Positions 49,072 to 58,575 of a stretch of DNA of 64,000 bases are shown piece after piece. Positions within the stretch are counted from its first letter, which is position 1, and each line of letters opens with the position of its first letter. Source of the DNA: Nakamurella panacisegetis. GTDB taxonomy: Bacteria; Actinomycetota; Actinomycetes; Mycobacteriales; Nakamurellaceae. The stretch spans positions 1,736,001-1,800,000 of the forward strand of contig NZ_LT629710.1 of NCBI RefSeq assembly GCF_900104535.1, given 5' to 3'. The notes beneath the pieces are model-generated. The model ran no database searches and was not told where the DNA came from. It saw nothing but the letters and a program-made list of their open reading frames with translations. The position numbers were made by a program, and so were the translations under genes.

Positions 49072-50637
49072 CTAGAGAATGCGGGACGCGTGCCCGGCCC
49101 AGTAGGGCTCGCGCATCTCCGTCTTGCGCAGTTTTCCGGTCGGGGTGCGCGGAAAGTCCTCCAGGTACTCGATCGAGCGCGGAATCTTGAACCGCGCCAG
49201 GTGAGTGGCACTGAAGGCCAGGATGCGTGCGGTGAGCTCCGGACCCGGCGTGCTGCTGGGATCGGGCTGCACGATCGCCTTGACCTGTTCACCCAGGTCC
49301 GGGTGGGGAACGCCGAAGACGGCGACGTCCTGCACTTCGGGGTGCTGCAGAAGCACGTCCTCGATCTCCTGCGGATAGATGTTCACGCCGCCGGCGATGA
49401 TCATGAAGGCTTGCCGATCGGCGAGATACAGGAACCCGTCCTCGTCCAACCGGCCGAGATCGCCCAGCGCCGACCAGGTCGGGTGCTCCGGGTGGTGCGC
49501 ACTCACCGTCTTCACCTGGTCGCCGTAGTACTGGAAGTCGGCAACCACGGCCGGACCTTCGAACCAGACCTGCCCGATCTGTCCGGGCGGCAACTCCCGC
49601 CCCGTCTCGTCGCAGACGTGGACGAGGGCGCCCGCCACACCGCGACCGACCGAACCCGGCCGCTCGAGCCATTCCGGCGAGGTAATCACGGTCGCGCCGG
49701 AATCCTCGGTGCCAGCGTAGAACTCGGCCAGGATCGGCCCGAGCCATTCGATCATCGCCCGCTTGACGTGCACCGGACACGGCGCCGCTCCGTGGATGAT
49801 CAGTTCCAGACTGCCGGTGTCGTAACGGTTTCGTACCTCGTCCGGCAGCGCGAGCAGTCGGCTGAACATGGTGGGCACGAACAGCGCGCGGTTGATCCGG
49901 TATCGCTGGATCAGCGCCAACGTACCCTCGGCGGTGAATTTGTTCATCACCACGACGGTCCCGCCGAGCGACAGGACCGAGGCGCCGTAGATGAGCGGGC
50001 CGCCGTGGTAGAGCGGCGCCGGCACCAGGAAGACGGTCTGCGGCCCGAAGTTGAACATGTCCTGGTAGATCGGCACCAACGCGGCCATGCCGTCGGTGTA
50101 CAGGCGGCCGGACAGCGGGCGCCAGACGCCCTTGGGTCGGCCGGTGCTTCCGGAGCTGTAGAGCATCTGTCGACCGAGCGGCTGGTGCTCCAGCGGAGCG
50201 GCCGGATACTGCGACAGGGCCGCGTCGTAGTCCTCGTAGGACGGGCTCGCACCATCGACCATCAGTCGCCGACGCACTTTCGGGGTGCCGTCCACGATCT
50301 GTTCGGCGACGTCGGCCAGGGCGGCCGAGCTGATCAACACGGCCGCGTCGCAGTCGTCGACGATGTAGCCGGCCTCGCCGGCCGTCAGGTGGCAGTTGAC
50401 GGCGGTGAAGAGCAGACCGGATCGAATCGCCGCCCAGTACGTCTCGAAGAAGCGCAGCTGGTTTTCCAGCAGCACGGCCACGTGGTCGCCCGCACGTAGT
50501 CCCTCCGCCCAGAACAGGCGAGCGAGTCGGGCGGAGTTCTCATCGAGCTCGGAGTAGCTGAGAGACTCACCCGTTTCGCCCATCACTACGGCCGGCTTGT
50601 CCGGCCACTGTTGTGCGTGGCTGGTCGGATCAAACAT
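49072..50637 (-). CDS. Acyl-CoA synthetase (FadD-like AMP-forming ligase)
   Basis: A 521-aa ANL-superfamily ligase that converts a fatty or cyclic acid to acyl-CoA. P-loop YSSGSTGRPKGV, FYAGTEDSGAT (A5 motif), ALGDLGRLDEDGFLYLADR and the C-terminal PTGKLRK with its catalytic Lys are all visible. ATG 50635-50637 follows GGGAG. It heads a two-gene operon with the MFE-2-like SDR. The neighbourhood diverges from the broken thiolase. Confidence 0.9.
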   Translation of the reverse strand: MFDPTSHAQQWPDKPAVVMGETGESLSYSELDENSARLARLFWAEGLRAGDHVAVLLENQLRFFETYWAAIRSGLLFTAVNCHLTAGEAGYIVDDCDAAVLISSAALADVAEQIVDGTPKVRRRLMVDGASPSYEDYDAALSQYPAAPLEHQPLGRQMLYSSGSTGRPKGVWRPLSGRLYTDGMAALVPIYQDMFNFGPQTVFLVPAPLYHGGPLIYGASVLSLGGTVVVMNKFTAEGTLALIQRYRINRALFVPTMFSRLLALPDEVRNRYDTGSLELIIHGAAPCPVHVKRAMIEWLGPILAEFYAGTEDSGATVITSPEWLERPGSVGRGVAGALVHVCDETGRELPPGQIGQVWFEGPAVVADFQYYGDQVKTVSAHHPEHPTWSALGDLGRLDEDGFLYLADRQAFMIIAGGVNIYPQEIEDVLLQHPEVQDVAVFGVPHPDLGEQVKAIVQPDPSSTPGPELTARILAFSATHLARFKIPRSIEYLEDFPRTPTGKLRKTEMREPYWAGHASRIL

Positions 50638-50735
50638 GGGGCTCCCAAGATCGACGATGAACCGGGCTGATCTATGCGCATTATTGTAATATCAAACCGG
50701 AAGGGTTGACCAGTCCTACGCGAGGAGATCCGAGT

Positions 50736-51655
50736 ATGCCCGAGACCGTTCTCGTTGCCGCCGCCCGCACCCCGATCGGTCGCGCGTTCAAGGGGTCGCG
50801 GGTCGATGTCCGGCCCGACGACCTCTGCGCGTCGATCATCGCCTCCGTGCTGGCCTCGCTTCCGGACCTCGATCCGGCGGACGTGGTCGATGTGTTCGTC
50901 GCCGCCGGCGTGGAAAGCGTCCCCCGCGCACCGGGTTTCTACGACGACGGCGCGATGAATCCGCGCTTCACGGGCCCGGCACGGCCGGACGACCGACTCG
51001 ACATGTTCTTGGCCACGGGCCGGACCGCGGAATACGTCGCACGACGGCACGGGTTGTCGCGGGCGGCGCTGGACGACTATGCCCTGCTGTCGCAACGGCG
51101 CACGGCGGCCGCCACGGCCGCCGGATTCTTCGCGCGCGAGATCACCCCGTGGATCCGCCCGGACGGCGCGGCGGTGCTGGCCGACGATTCGCCGCGCCCC
51201 GGCACAACGGCCGAAGGCCTGGCCGCGCTGCCACCCGCGTTCGCGGTCGTCGGGGTTGTCACCGCCGGCAACTCCTGCCCCCTCAACGACGGTGCCGCGG
51301 CCGTCGTGGTCACCGGGCTCGACCCCGACATCATGGGACTGGGACCGGTCGCCGCGGTGCGATCGGTGTTGAACCGGACCGGGATGTGATCAGCGACATG
51401 GACATCGTCGAACTCAACGAAGCGTTTGCCGCTCAGGTGCTGGCGTGCGCGCAGGAGTTGGGTATCTCGGTGGAGGATCAACTCAATCCGCACGGCGGCG
51501 CGATCGCCATCGGTCATCCGTTCGGGATGACCGGCGAGCGCATCATGGGGACGCTGTTGAACGACCTGCGCACCCTCGACGGAAGCTTCGGCCTCGAAAC
51601 GCTCTGCATCGGCGGCGGTATGGGCATGGCCGTGCTCATCGAGCGGCTGTCGTGA
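50736..51655 (+). pseudogene. Thiolase pseudogene: catalytic-Cys segment deleted and frame broken
   Basis: Begins as a normal thiolase (MPETVLVAAARTPIGRAFKG; ATG 50736 with GAGGAG). Against the intact copy at 30085, about 58 residues (its 53-110, including Cys90) are missing, so DVVD joins directly to VFVAAGVESV near 50892. A second gap of roughly 23 residues sits near 51318 (VVVTG to LDPDIMG). The frame then ends at TGA 51387-51389 after NRTGM. Losing one base there, it resumes as ISDMDIVELNEAFAAQ, with GHPFGMTGER and CIGGGMGMAVLIERL to 51655. It cannot be an active thiolase. Confidence 0.9.
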
Positions 51656-52464
51656 GCGTCCCGTCGTTTCACGCGATCGAGGTGTCGGTGACCGGTGCAG
51701 TCGCGCGGCTGACCCTGAGTCGGCCGGACCGCCTCAACGCGATCAGCGACGCGATGGTGGACGAGATCACCGTGGCCGCCGCGTGGTTCGACTCACGCCC
51801 GGACGTGCGCGTGGTGGTGCTCAGCGGGGCCGGGCGGATGTTCTCGGCCGGGGCCGACATCGAAGAATTCCGCGAGCGCTACGCCGGCACCGACCGCGAC
51901 CTGTGGGCTGAATCAGTGGACGGCGCGCGGCGCGGTGAAGCAATGACCGATGCCGTTGCCGGCCTGGCGGCGGTCACGGTCGCCGCCGTCCACGGGTCGG
52001 CGGTCGGGGGCGCAGTGGCCCTGCTGGCCGCGTGCGACCTACGGGTGGTTTCCGACGACGTGCAGGTGCGGATACCCGAGCTCGCGATGGGGATCCCCTT
52101 GGCCTGGGGTGGGATTCCCCGGCTGGTCCGCGAACTCGGACCCGCAGTGACCCGCGACCTGCTGGTCACCGGGCGAGCGCTGGGGGCGACCGAGGCGGTG
52201 CAGCGCGGCTGGGCCAGCTCGGCCCATCCCGCCGGTGAACTCCCCGCGGCCGTTGCCGATCTCGCTGCGCGGATCGCCGGTCTGCCGGCACGGGGGCTGC
52301 GGACGGCGCTGACCCGCATCACCGCGGTGGCGACCGGACTGCCCTCCGACGACAACGCGCTGGCCCTGGCGGATGCGCTGGCCGACCCGGACGCGATGGC
52401 CGCCGGACGGGCCTACCTGGCTGCTCTCGACACCCGCCGATCGAATCTCGGGACCATCCGTTGA
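51652..52464 (+). CDS. Crotonase-family enoyl-CoA hydratase/isomerase
   Basis: A 270-aa crotonase-fold protein. It has the oxyanion-hole segments GAGRMFSAGADI and HGSAVGGAVALLAACDLRV. Of the two catalytic Glu of classical hydratases, the first position (GGxxE) is Ala here and the second is kept (RIPELAMG), so it may be an isomerase or other crotonase rather than a standard hydratase. The GTG start overlaps the broken thiolase's stop, as it would have with an intact thiolase. Confidence 0.88.
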   Translation: MSVPSFHAIEVSVTGAVARLTLSRPDRLNAISDAMVDEITVAAAWFDSRPDVRVVVLSGAGRMFSAGADIEEFRERYAGTDRDLWAESVDGARRGEAMTDAVAGLAAVTVAAVHGSAVGGAVALLAACDLRVVSDDVQVRIPELAMGIPLAWGGIPRLVRELGPAVTRDLLVTGRALGATEAVQRGWASSAHPAGELPAAVADLAARIAGLPARGLRTALTRITAVATGLPSDDNALALADALADPDAMAAGRAYLAALDTRRSNLGTIR

Positions 52465-54023
52465 CCGCCCTCACCACCACGAAGGACACTCTCGGCGGTT
52501 TGCTCCGGCAGGTCGCCCTGAGCCGGCCGGACGCCACGGCCATCGGGGACGGCCGGCGTCGGTTGACCTTCGTCGAGTTGGACGCCGAGGTCGACAATGC
52601 CGCCAAAGCCCTGTTGGCCCAGCAGGTTCGGCCCGGCGACCGGGTGGGGCTGTGGCTGCCCAACTGCACGGAGTGGGTGACCGTGTTCCTGGCGGTCGCA
52701 CGGCTGGGTGCCACGCTGGTTCCGGTCAGCACGGCGTTCACCGCCGACGAGGCCGCCGATGTGCTGACCCGGTCCAAGGCAGTGTTGCTGATCGCCGGCG
52801 GCGAACTCCGCGGTCGCCGGCCGGCGCACACGGCCGCCGCGCTGTCCGTCGCCGGACGGATCGAGGGGATCCGCGTACTGATCGCCGTGCACGACGACGT
52901 CCCCGGCGCGCTGACGTGGCCCGAGTTCACGGCCGGAGGGACCGCTCGCGATCTGGCGGAGATCTCGGCCGCCGTCAGCCCGGACGACCCGGTCGTCATC
53001 CTCTACACCTCGGGCACGACGGGTGCACCCAAAGGGGTGCTGTTGCCACAGCGCATGATCCGCAACATGCGCGACGTGGCCGGGCGTCTGCAGCTGACCA
53101 CCGACGACGTCACGGTGCTCTACCTGCCGCTGTTCCACGTGTTCGCATTGGCGGCGGTCGTCACGTTTCTCACGGCCGGGGCCCGGGTGCACCTGCTGGC
53201 CGCGTTCTCGGCCTCGGGGTCGCTGGAGCTGATCGAGGCCGAACGGGCCACCCTCCTGTATGGCGTTCCGGCCCACTACTACGACCAGTTACGAGATCCG
53301 GACTTCGACCAGCGCGATCTTTCCGGCGTGCGGCTGTGCATCTCGCCGGGGCCGGCCGAGCTCATTCGCGAGGTCGATCGGCGCATCGCCACGGCGATCA
53401 ATTGTTTCGGCAGTACCGAGACCACATCGATGATCACGCTCGGCGACCCCGCCGCTCCCCTGGACGAGCGGGCCGGCAGTATCGGTGCGCCCCTGCCGCT
53501 CTCGCAGGTACGGGTGGTCGGCCCGGACGGCGTCGACGTCCCGGGCGGAACACCCGGAGAGTTGTTGGTGCGGGGGCCGGCGGTGATGGTCGGCTACGAC
53601 CAGGATCCGGCCGCCACCGCGCGGGCCGTTCGGGACGGCTGGTTCCACACTGGAGACGGAGTGCAGGCCACGCCGTCGGGCAGCAGTCTCCGCTTCCTCG
53701 GTCGGTTGGACGAGATGTTCAAGGTCGGCGGCGAGAACGTGGATCCGATGGAGGTCGAGGCGGTGTTGATGGTGCACCCCGCAGTGGGCACCGCAGCGGT
53801 TTTCGGCATCGACGATCTGCGACTCGGTCAGGTGGGCGTCGCGTTTCTGACGCCGAGGGAGCCGGGCGTCCCGGTGGACACCGACGCGCTCCGGGCGTTC
53901 GCGCGGGAACGGTTGGCCGGCTTCAAGGTGCCGCGACGCTTCGTCGTGGTCACCGAGCTCCCGACGACCGCCAGTGGGAAGGTCCAGAAGGTCAAGCTGC
54001 GTCAGGCGATCCCGCCAGCCTGA
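52461..54023 (+). CDS. Acyl-CoA synthetase (AMP-forming ligase)
   Basis: A 520-aa ANL-superfamily CoA ligase. LYTSGTTGAPKGV (P-loop), NCFGSTETTSMITLG, GWFHTGDG, FLGRLDEMFKVGGENVDPMEVE and the C-terminal TTASGKVQK with its catalytic Lys are present. A TTG start at 52461 overlaps the crotonase stop as TTGA. It converges with the GntR gene, the two 3' ends overlapping by about 20 nt. The two FadD-like ligases in this window are not close copies, so they probably handle different acids. Confidence 0.9.
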   Translation: MTALTTTKDTLGGLLRQVALSRPDATAIGDGRRRLTFVELDAEVDNAAKALLAQQVRPGDRVGLWLPNCTEWVTVFLAVARLGATLVPVSTAFTADEAADVLTRSKAVLLIAGGELRGRRPAHTAAALSVAGRIEGIRVLIAVHDDVPGALTWPEFTAGGTARDLAEISAAVSPDDPVVILYTSGTTGAPKGVLLPQRMIRNMRDVAGRLQLTTDDVTVLYLPLFHVFALAAVVTFLTAGARVHLLAAFSASGSLELIEAERATLLYGVPAHYYDQLRDPDFDQRDLSGVRLCISPGPAELIREVDRRIATAINCFGSTETTSMITLGDPAAPLDERAGSIGAPLPLSQVRVVGPDGVDVPGGTPGELLVRGPAVMVGYDQDPAATARAVRDGWFHTGDGVQATPSGSSLRFLGRLDEMFKVGGENVDPMEVEAVLMVHPAVGTAAVFGIDDLRLGQVGVAFLTPREPGVPVDTDALRAFARERLAGFKVPRRFVVVTELPTTASGKVQKVKLRQAIPPA

Positions 54024-54649
54024 GCCGAGGGCCCCCTGGCCCCCAGCACCCTGGACAAGGATCGTTCGGTGGTGTCCCGGTGTCGATCGCTGACGGCGAC
54101 CAGGGTATCGAGGTCGTCGGCCCGGATGGCGGCGATCATCTCGGCGTGGTCGTGCAGGACCTGGCGATCCGCACCGGGTTCATGAATATACAGCGAGCGG
54201 TAGAACTCGGACAACGTCCACACCCGAGCGACCTCCCTGCGCACCAGTCGCAGCGGGGACGCGTCGAACAGCGTGTCGTGGAAGTCGCGGTTCAGTGCTC
54301 GGTAGTCATCGAACGAGGCACCCGGATCGAGGTCGGCCAGTCGCGCGTTGCAGGCCTGCATGCGATCGGCGTCCACCTCGGTCAGCGGCACCGATCGCAG
54401 CAGCGCCGTCTCCAGCAGCCGACGCATCAGGTACACCTCGGACAGGGCCTCGGCGGTGGGGATCACCACGGTGTAGCCGGAGTTCGGCAGGTGCTCGACC
54501 AACCCTTCCGCTTCCAGGCTGACCAGTGCTTCCCGGATCGGAATGCGGCTCAACCCCAGCCGCTGCGCCAGGTCGGCCTGCCGCACCTTCTGGCCGGGCA
54601 GCAGGCGCCCCTGGAGAATCAGTCGGCGGATCTCGTCCTCGGCGGCCAT
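54002..54649 (-). CDS. GntR/FCD family transcriptional regulator
   Basis: A 215-aa regulator. The winged helix-turn-helix is near the N-terminus (VRQADLAQRLGLSRIPIREAL, then LEAEGLVEHLPNSGYTV), followed by the FCD ligand-binding helical domain (VYLMRRLLETALL, LNRDFHDTLFDASP, HAEMIAAIRADD). FCD members sense organic acids or CoA esters. ATG 54647-54649 follows AAGGAGG. Likely targets are the neighbouring thiolase-like/DUF35 and CoA-transferase operons. Confidence 0.88.
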   Translation of the reverse strand: MAAEDEIRRLILQGRLLPGQKVRQADLAQRLGLSRIPIREALVSLEAEGLVEHLPNSGYTVVIPTAEALSEVYLMRRLLETALLRSVPLTEVDADRMQACNARLADLDPGASFDDYRALNRDFHDTLFDASPLRLVRREVARVWTLSEFYRSLYIHEPGADRQVLHDHAEMIAAIRADDLDTLVAVSDRHRDTTERSLSRVLGARGPSAQAGGIA

Positions 54650-54693
54650 CGTCCTCCTTGCTGTGCTGCGCCGGGGTCGGGCAGCGTTCCCGC

Positions 54694-55866
54694 CTACAGT
54701 GTCGACGCGTCGCCCAGTATGGCGGTCGCTTGACTGGACAGCACGCCTCCGTTGCCGTGCACCAACGCCAGGTGGGGGTCGGCGAGCTGCCGGGCCCCTG
54801 CGTCACCCCGCAGCTGGCGGGTGGCTTCGATGGTCAGAAAGATGCCGTACATGCCGGGGTGGCAATACGAGAGCCCGCCGCCGTTCGTGTTGACCGGCAG
54901 GCGGCCGCCCGGGGCGATGGCGCCGTCGGAAACGAACGCTCCACCGTCGCCCTTGGCGCAAAAGCCGAGGTCTTCCAGGAACAGCAGGGTGTTGATGCTG
55001 AAGGCGTCGTAGAGCTGCACCACGTCGACGTCGGCGGGTCGGTAGCCGGCCAGGTCCAGTGCTCGGGGCCCGGTGACCGACGCCGCCGTCACGGTGAGAT
55101 CCGGCATCCCGGAAATATCCATGTGCCATGACGTCTCCGCGCCGCCGAGGAGATAGACGGGCGGTTGGGGGAGATCCCGCGCCCGTTCGGCCGACGTCAC
55201 CACAACAGCACCGCCACCGTCGGTGACCAGGCAGCAGTCGCGGACCGTCAACGGCGTCGACACCATGCGTGCACCCAGCACATCCGCGATCGAGAGATCC
55301 TCGTGCTCCCAGGCGAGAGGATTGAGTTGCGCCCATTTCCTTGCCGCGACCGGGATCTCGGCCAGCTGCTCGCGAGTGGTACCGAACTGATGCATGTGTC
55401 GGGCTGCCGCCAGGGCGTAGGACGTCACCGGTATCCGTGGCCGGAACGGCGCCTCGTAGGACGGCAGTGAATTGGTGGCCGACGTGACCAGGCCGCCGGC
55501 GGCGGATCGCTGGGTACTGCCGTAGGTGATCAGGGCGACTTCGCACATGCCGGCGTTGATCGCCGCGGTCGCGTGCCGCAGGTGGGAGACGAACGAGGCC
55601 CCTCCGATCGCGCTGGTGTCCGCGTAGCGCGGTCGGATGCCCAGGTATTCGGCGGTGACCACCGACGGCATACCGAAGAACGCGGAATGTGTGAACAGCC
55701 CGTCGACGTCATTCGTTGCGAGCCCGGCCTCGTCGAGGGCCCGACCGGCCGCCTGCGCGGCCAACTCCAGTGCCGTGCGGTCCGGGCCGACCTCACCAAG
55801 GTCGGATTCAGCAACGCCGACGATCGCGGTGCTGCCGCGCAACTCTCGCTCGTCACGCGGGCTCAC
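54694..55866 (-). CDS. Cysteine-less thiolase-like protein (Ltp2-type, second copy)
   Basis: A 390-aa thiolase-fold protein with Ala at the nucleophile position (SAIGGASFVSHLRHA, residues 85-99), so Claisen chemistry by a Cys is ruled out. It resembles the protein at 44267-45436 in overall plan, with YDAFSINTLLFLEDLGFCAKG and NTNGGGLSYCHPGMYG. The GTG start (55864-55866) overlaps the stop of the DUF35 gene transcribed just before it, the Ltp2-ChsH2 arrangement. A retro-aldolase role is an analogy from steroid degradation. Confidence 0.86.
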   Translation of the reverse strand: MSPRDERELRGSTAIVGVAESDLGEVGPDRTALELAAQAAGRALDEAGLATNDVDGLFTHSAFFGMPSVVTAEYLGIRPRYADTSAIGGASFVSHLRHATAAINAGMCEVALITYGSTQRSAAGGLVTSATNSLPSYEAPFRPRIPVTSYALAAARHMHQFGTTREQLAEIPVAARKWAQLNPLAWEHEDLSIADVLGARMVSTPLTVRDCCLVTDGGGAVVVTSAERARDLPQPPVYLLGGAETSWHMDISGMPDLTVTAASVTGPRALDLAGYRPADVDVVQLYDAFSINTLLFLEDLGFCAKGDGGAFVSDGAIAPGGRLPVNTNGGGLSYCHPGMYGIFLTIEATRQLRGDAGARQLADPHLALVHGNGGVLSSQATAILGDASTL

Positions 55867-56255
55867 CGGGTCACCGCGAAGGTGGCCAGCGGCCCCTGAT
55901 CGGTCATGGTCGGGGCGAACCTCACCGGGTCGCCGATGGCCACGTCGGCCGCCGGGGCGCCGTTCACGTTCGTCATGACCCGGAAGCCCTCGTCCAGGTC
56001 GACCAGGGCGACGCAGTACGGCGGGCCGCCGCGCGGCGTGAGCACGCTGACCGAGTACACGGCCCCGATCCCGGTCGACACCTCCCACTGCAGCGCGTCC
56101 GCGCTGCAGTTCCGGCAGCGCAGCCGGGGCGGGAAGGCCACCGACGCGCACCGACCGCACCGTTGGAAGGCCAGTTCGCCGCGGTCCAGGTAGGTGCGGA
56201 ACTCCACGTGGGGGGCCGATCTCGAGGAGATCGGCGGCAGCGCGTCATTATGCAT
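55863..56255 (-). CDS. Zn-ribbon/OB-fold DUF35 protein (second copy)
   Basis: A 130-aa partner of the thiolase-like protein, with the zinc ribbon CGRCASVAFPPRLRCRNCSA and an OB-fold (TGIGAVYSVSVLTPRGGPPY, VALVDLDEGFRVMTNV). ATG 56253-56255 has no clear ribosome binding site, so its transcript may be leaderless. It is divergent from the CoA-transferase operon, with a likely shared operator between them. Confidence 0.87.
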   Translation of the reverse strand: MHNDALPPISSRSAPHVEFRTYLDRGELAFQRCGRCASVAFPPRLRCRNCSADALQWEVSTGIGAVYSVSVLTPRGGPPYCVALVDLDEGFRVMTNVNGAPAADVAIGDPVRFAPTMTDQGPLATFAVTR

Positions 56256-56267
56256 ACATTTTAGTAT
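56254..56267. promoter_or_regulatory. Possible operator between divergent operons
   Basis: ATAC-N6-GTAT (56254-56257 with 56264-56267) lies in an AT-rich 41-bp gap and overlaps the DUF35 start. It may be a GntR site, but only four base pairs per arm are symmetric. Confidence 0.35.
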
Positions 56268-56296
56268 ATCGTTTCTGGAGACGAAAGGGGCAGTCC

Positions 56297-57448
56297 ATGA
56301 GCGGTCCGTTGGATGGCATTCGAGTACTCGATCTGACCCGGGTCGTGATGGGGCCACTGGCCACGCAGATCCTGGCCGACCAGGGCGCTGACGTGATCCT
56401 GATCGAGGCGGCCGACGGCGACACCAACCGGGTCATGGGGCCTGGCCCGCACGCGGAGCTCTCCGGCATTGCGCTGAACCTGTTGCGGAACAAAAAGTCC
56501 GTGTCGCTCGACCTGAAATCCGAGTTGGGCCGGCAGGCGATCGCGGCGCTGGTGCGCAGTTCCGATGTGGTCGTGTCGACCATGCGGCCGCAGGTGCTGG
56601 TGCGGTTGGGACTGGACTACAGCACGCTGACCGCGTTCCGGCCGGATCTGGTGTACTGCCAGGCCCAGGGGTTCCGCCTGGACGGCCCGAAAGCCAATGA
56701 CCCCGCTTACGACGACATCATCCAGGCGGCGACGGGCGTGTCCGATCTGGTCGGTCGGGTGACGGGGCAGCCTGGTCTGTTACCCACCATCTACGCGGAC
56801 AAGGTCTGCGGCCTGGTGATCGCCCAGGCTGTCTCGGCCGCGCTGGTGCAGCGCGAGCGGACCGGCCGCGGCCAGCACATCGAGGTGGCCATGGACCAGA
56901 CCATGACGGCCTTCAACCTCGTCGAGCACGGGGCCGGAGCGATCGCCGAGCCGCCCGTCCACGCGCCAGGGCGGCCGGCGACCGGCTACCCCAGAGTTCT
57001 GACGCCGCAACGCCGACCGCATCCGAGCCAGGACGGCTGGGTGCATCTGCTCCCGTATTCGCCGGCCCACTACATGCGCCTGTTCGGTGATGCCGGTCTG
57101 CCGGACGCTCTCACCGACCCGCGTTATGCCGACATGCGCGCGACCATTTCGAATTCGGATTCCCTCTACGCCGACGTCCGCCGCATCACCCCGACCCGGA
57201 CGACGCAGGACTGGCTCGACTACTGCCGGGTGGTCGGCATCCCGGCGACCAGGGTGGCCACCCTGCAGGACCTCGTCGACGACCTGCCGCTGCGCGATCA
57301 TCCGGCGGTCGGGCAGTTCCGGATGACCCCGGCCTTGGCCAATTTCGCCGGCCAGGCCGACGTGTTGCGCCGTCCGGCGCCGTTGATCGGGGCCGACACC
57401 GACGCAGTGCTGGCCGAACTCGGCCTCGACGTCGCGGCGGCGGGCTGA
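56297..57448 (+). CDS. Family III CoA-transferase (CaiB/BaiF)
   Basis: Moves CoA from one acyl-CoA to a free acid, a way to activate a substrate without ATP. The 383-aa product has the CaiB/BaiF fold features GIRVLDLTRVVMGPLATQIL, KSVSLDLKS, the catalytic Asp region PAYDDIIQAATGVSD, and GRGQHIEVAMDQTM. ATG 56297 follows GAAAGGGG. The TGATG junction links it to the acyl-CoA dehydrogenase pair. Confidence 0.91.
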   Translation: MSGPLDGIRVLDLTRVVMGPLATQILADQGADVILIEAADGDTNRVMGPGPHAELSGIALNLLRNKKSVSLDLKSELGRQAIAALVRSSDVVVSTMRPQVLVRLGLDYSTLTAFRPDLVYCQAQGFRLDGPKANDPAYDDIIQAATGVSDLVGRVTGQPGLLPTIYADKVCGLVIAQAVSAALVQRERTGRGQHIEVAMDQTMTAFNLVEHGAGAIAEPPVHAPGRPATGYPRVLTPQRRPHPSQDGWVHLLPYSPAHYMRLFGDAGLPDALTDPRYADMRATISNSDSLYADVRRITPTRTTQDWLDYCRVVGIPATRVATLQDLVDDLPLRDHPAVGQFRMTPALANFAGQADVLRRPAPLIGADTDAVLAELGLDVAAAG

Positions 57449-58575
57449 TGACACCGCGGGCCGCGCTGCGGCCGACCTCGCTGACCGAGTCCGAACGCGC
57501 GCTGCAGCAACAGGTACGGAGGTGGCTCGCCGACCGGCTGCCGGTGGGCAGTCACCCCCCGGGGCTGGGAATGGCAGCGGCGGCCGATCCGGTCTTCTCC
57601 GCCGATCTGGGGGCACAGGGCTGGTTGGGCATGTCGCTGCCGCCGGAGTACGGCGGCGGTGGCCGGACCGCCGTGGAGCGGCAGATCGTCGTGGAGGAAC
57701 TGCTGTCCCGGGGCGCCCCGGTTGCCTATCACTGGGTCGCCGACCGGCAGAGCGGACCGAGCATCGCCGCGGTCGGCTCCGAGGAGCAGAAGGCGACCTA
57801 CCTGCCCGGAATTGCTCGCGGTGAGTTCTGTTTCGCGATCGGGATGAGCGAGCCGGGCGCCGGCTCCGACCTGGCCGCGGTCCGGGCCCGGGCCGTCCCG
57901 GCGGACGGCGGTTGGCGGATCGACGGCACCAAGATCTGGACCTCCGGGGCGGCGTGGGCCACGCACATCCTGGGCCTGTTCCGCACCTCGGACGACAGGC
58001 ACGGCGGCCTCACCCAGTTCATCGTCGACACCCGCACCCCCGGGGTCGGCATCGCGCCGATCACCTTCATCGACGGTTCCAAGGACTTCTGCGAGGTCAC
58101 CTTCGACAACGTGGTCCTACCGTCGTCCGCCGTGCTCGGCGAGGTGGGCGGCGGATGGGGCCAGAACACCGGAGAGCTGGCGCTGGAGCGCGGTGGTGTC
58201 GACCGATGGCTGTCGCCGGCCGTATTGGTGGACGAGTGGGCGGCCCAGCCCGACGCCGACTCCCGCGAACTGGCATTGGCAGCCGCTTCGCTGTGGGCGT
58301 TCCGCGGTATGTCACTCTCCATCGCGCGCATGGTGGACACCGGTCAGCGGCCCGTGCAACTCGCCGCTCTGGTCAAGGAGATGGCGACCCGGTTCGAGCA
58401 GGACACCGTCGAGGCGGTGAGCCGTTGGCAGGGCCGGCTCCCTGACCCCGACGAGCCGGCCGGGTTGTTGTCCCGAGCCGTCCTGGCGGCTCCGTCGTGG
58501 ACGATCCGGGGCGGCACGACCGAGATCCTCCGCACCGTGATTGCGAAAGGAATGATCCGAGATGTACACCGCTGA
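57448..58575 (+). CDS. Acyl-CoA dehydrogenase, first subunit of a pair
   Basis: A 375-aa acyl-CoA dehydrogenase with FAIGMSEPGAGSDLAAVRAR and a C-terminal RGGTTEILRTVIAKGM. It overlaps by 14 nt with a second, shorter dehydrogenase gene. This adjacency, with the second protein diverged, matches the heteromeric ChsE-type enzymes of steroid side-chain breakdown. If so, the two subunits share one FAD site. Substrate unknown. Confidence 0.88.
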   Translation: MTPRAALRPTSLTESERALQQQVRRWLADRLPVGSHPPGLGMAAAADPVFSADLGAQGWLGMSLPPEYGGGGRTAVERQIVVEELLSRGAPVAYHWVADRQSGPSIAAVGSEEQKATYLPGIARGEFCFAIGMSEPGAGSDLAAVRARAVPADGGWRIDGTKIWTSGAAWATHILGLFRTSDDRHGGLTQFIVDTRTPGVGIAPITFIDGSKDFCEVTFDNVVLPSSAVLGEVGGGWGQNTGELALERGGVDRWLSPAVLVDEWAAQPDADSRELALAAASLWAFRGMSLSIARMVDTGQRPVQLAALVKEMATRFEQDTVEAVSRWQGRLPDPDEPAGLLSRAVLAAPSWTIRGGTTEILRTVIAKGMIRDVHR

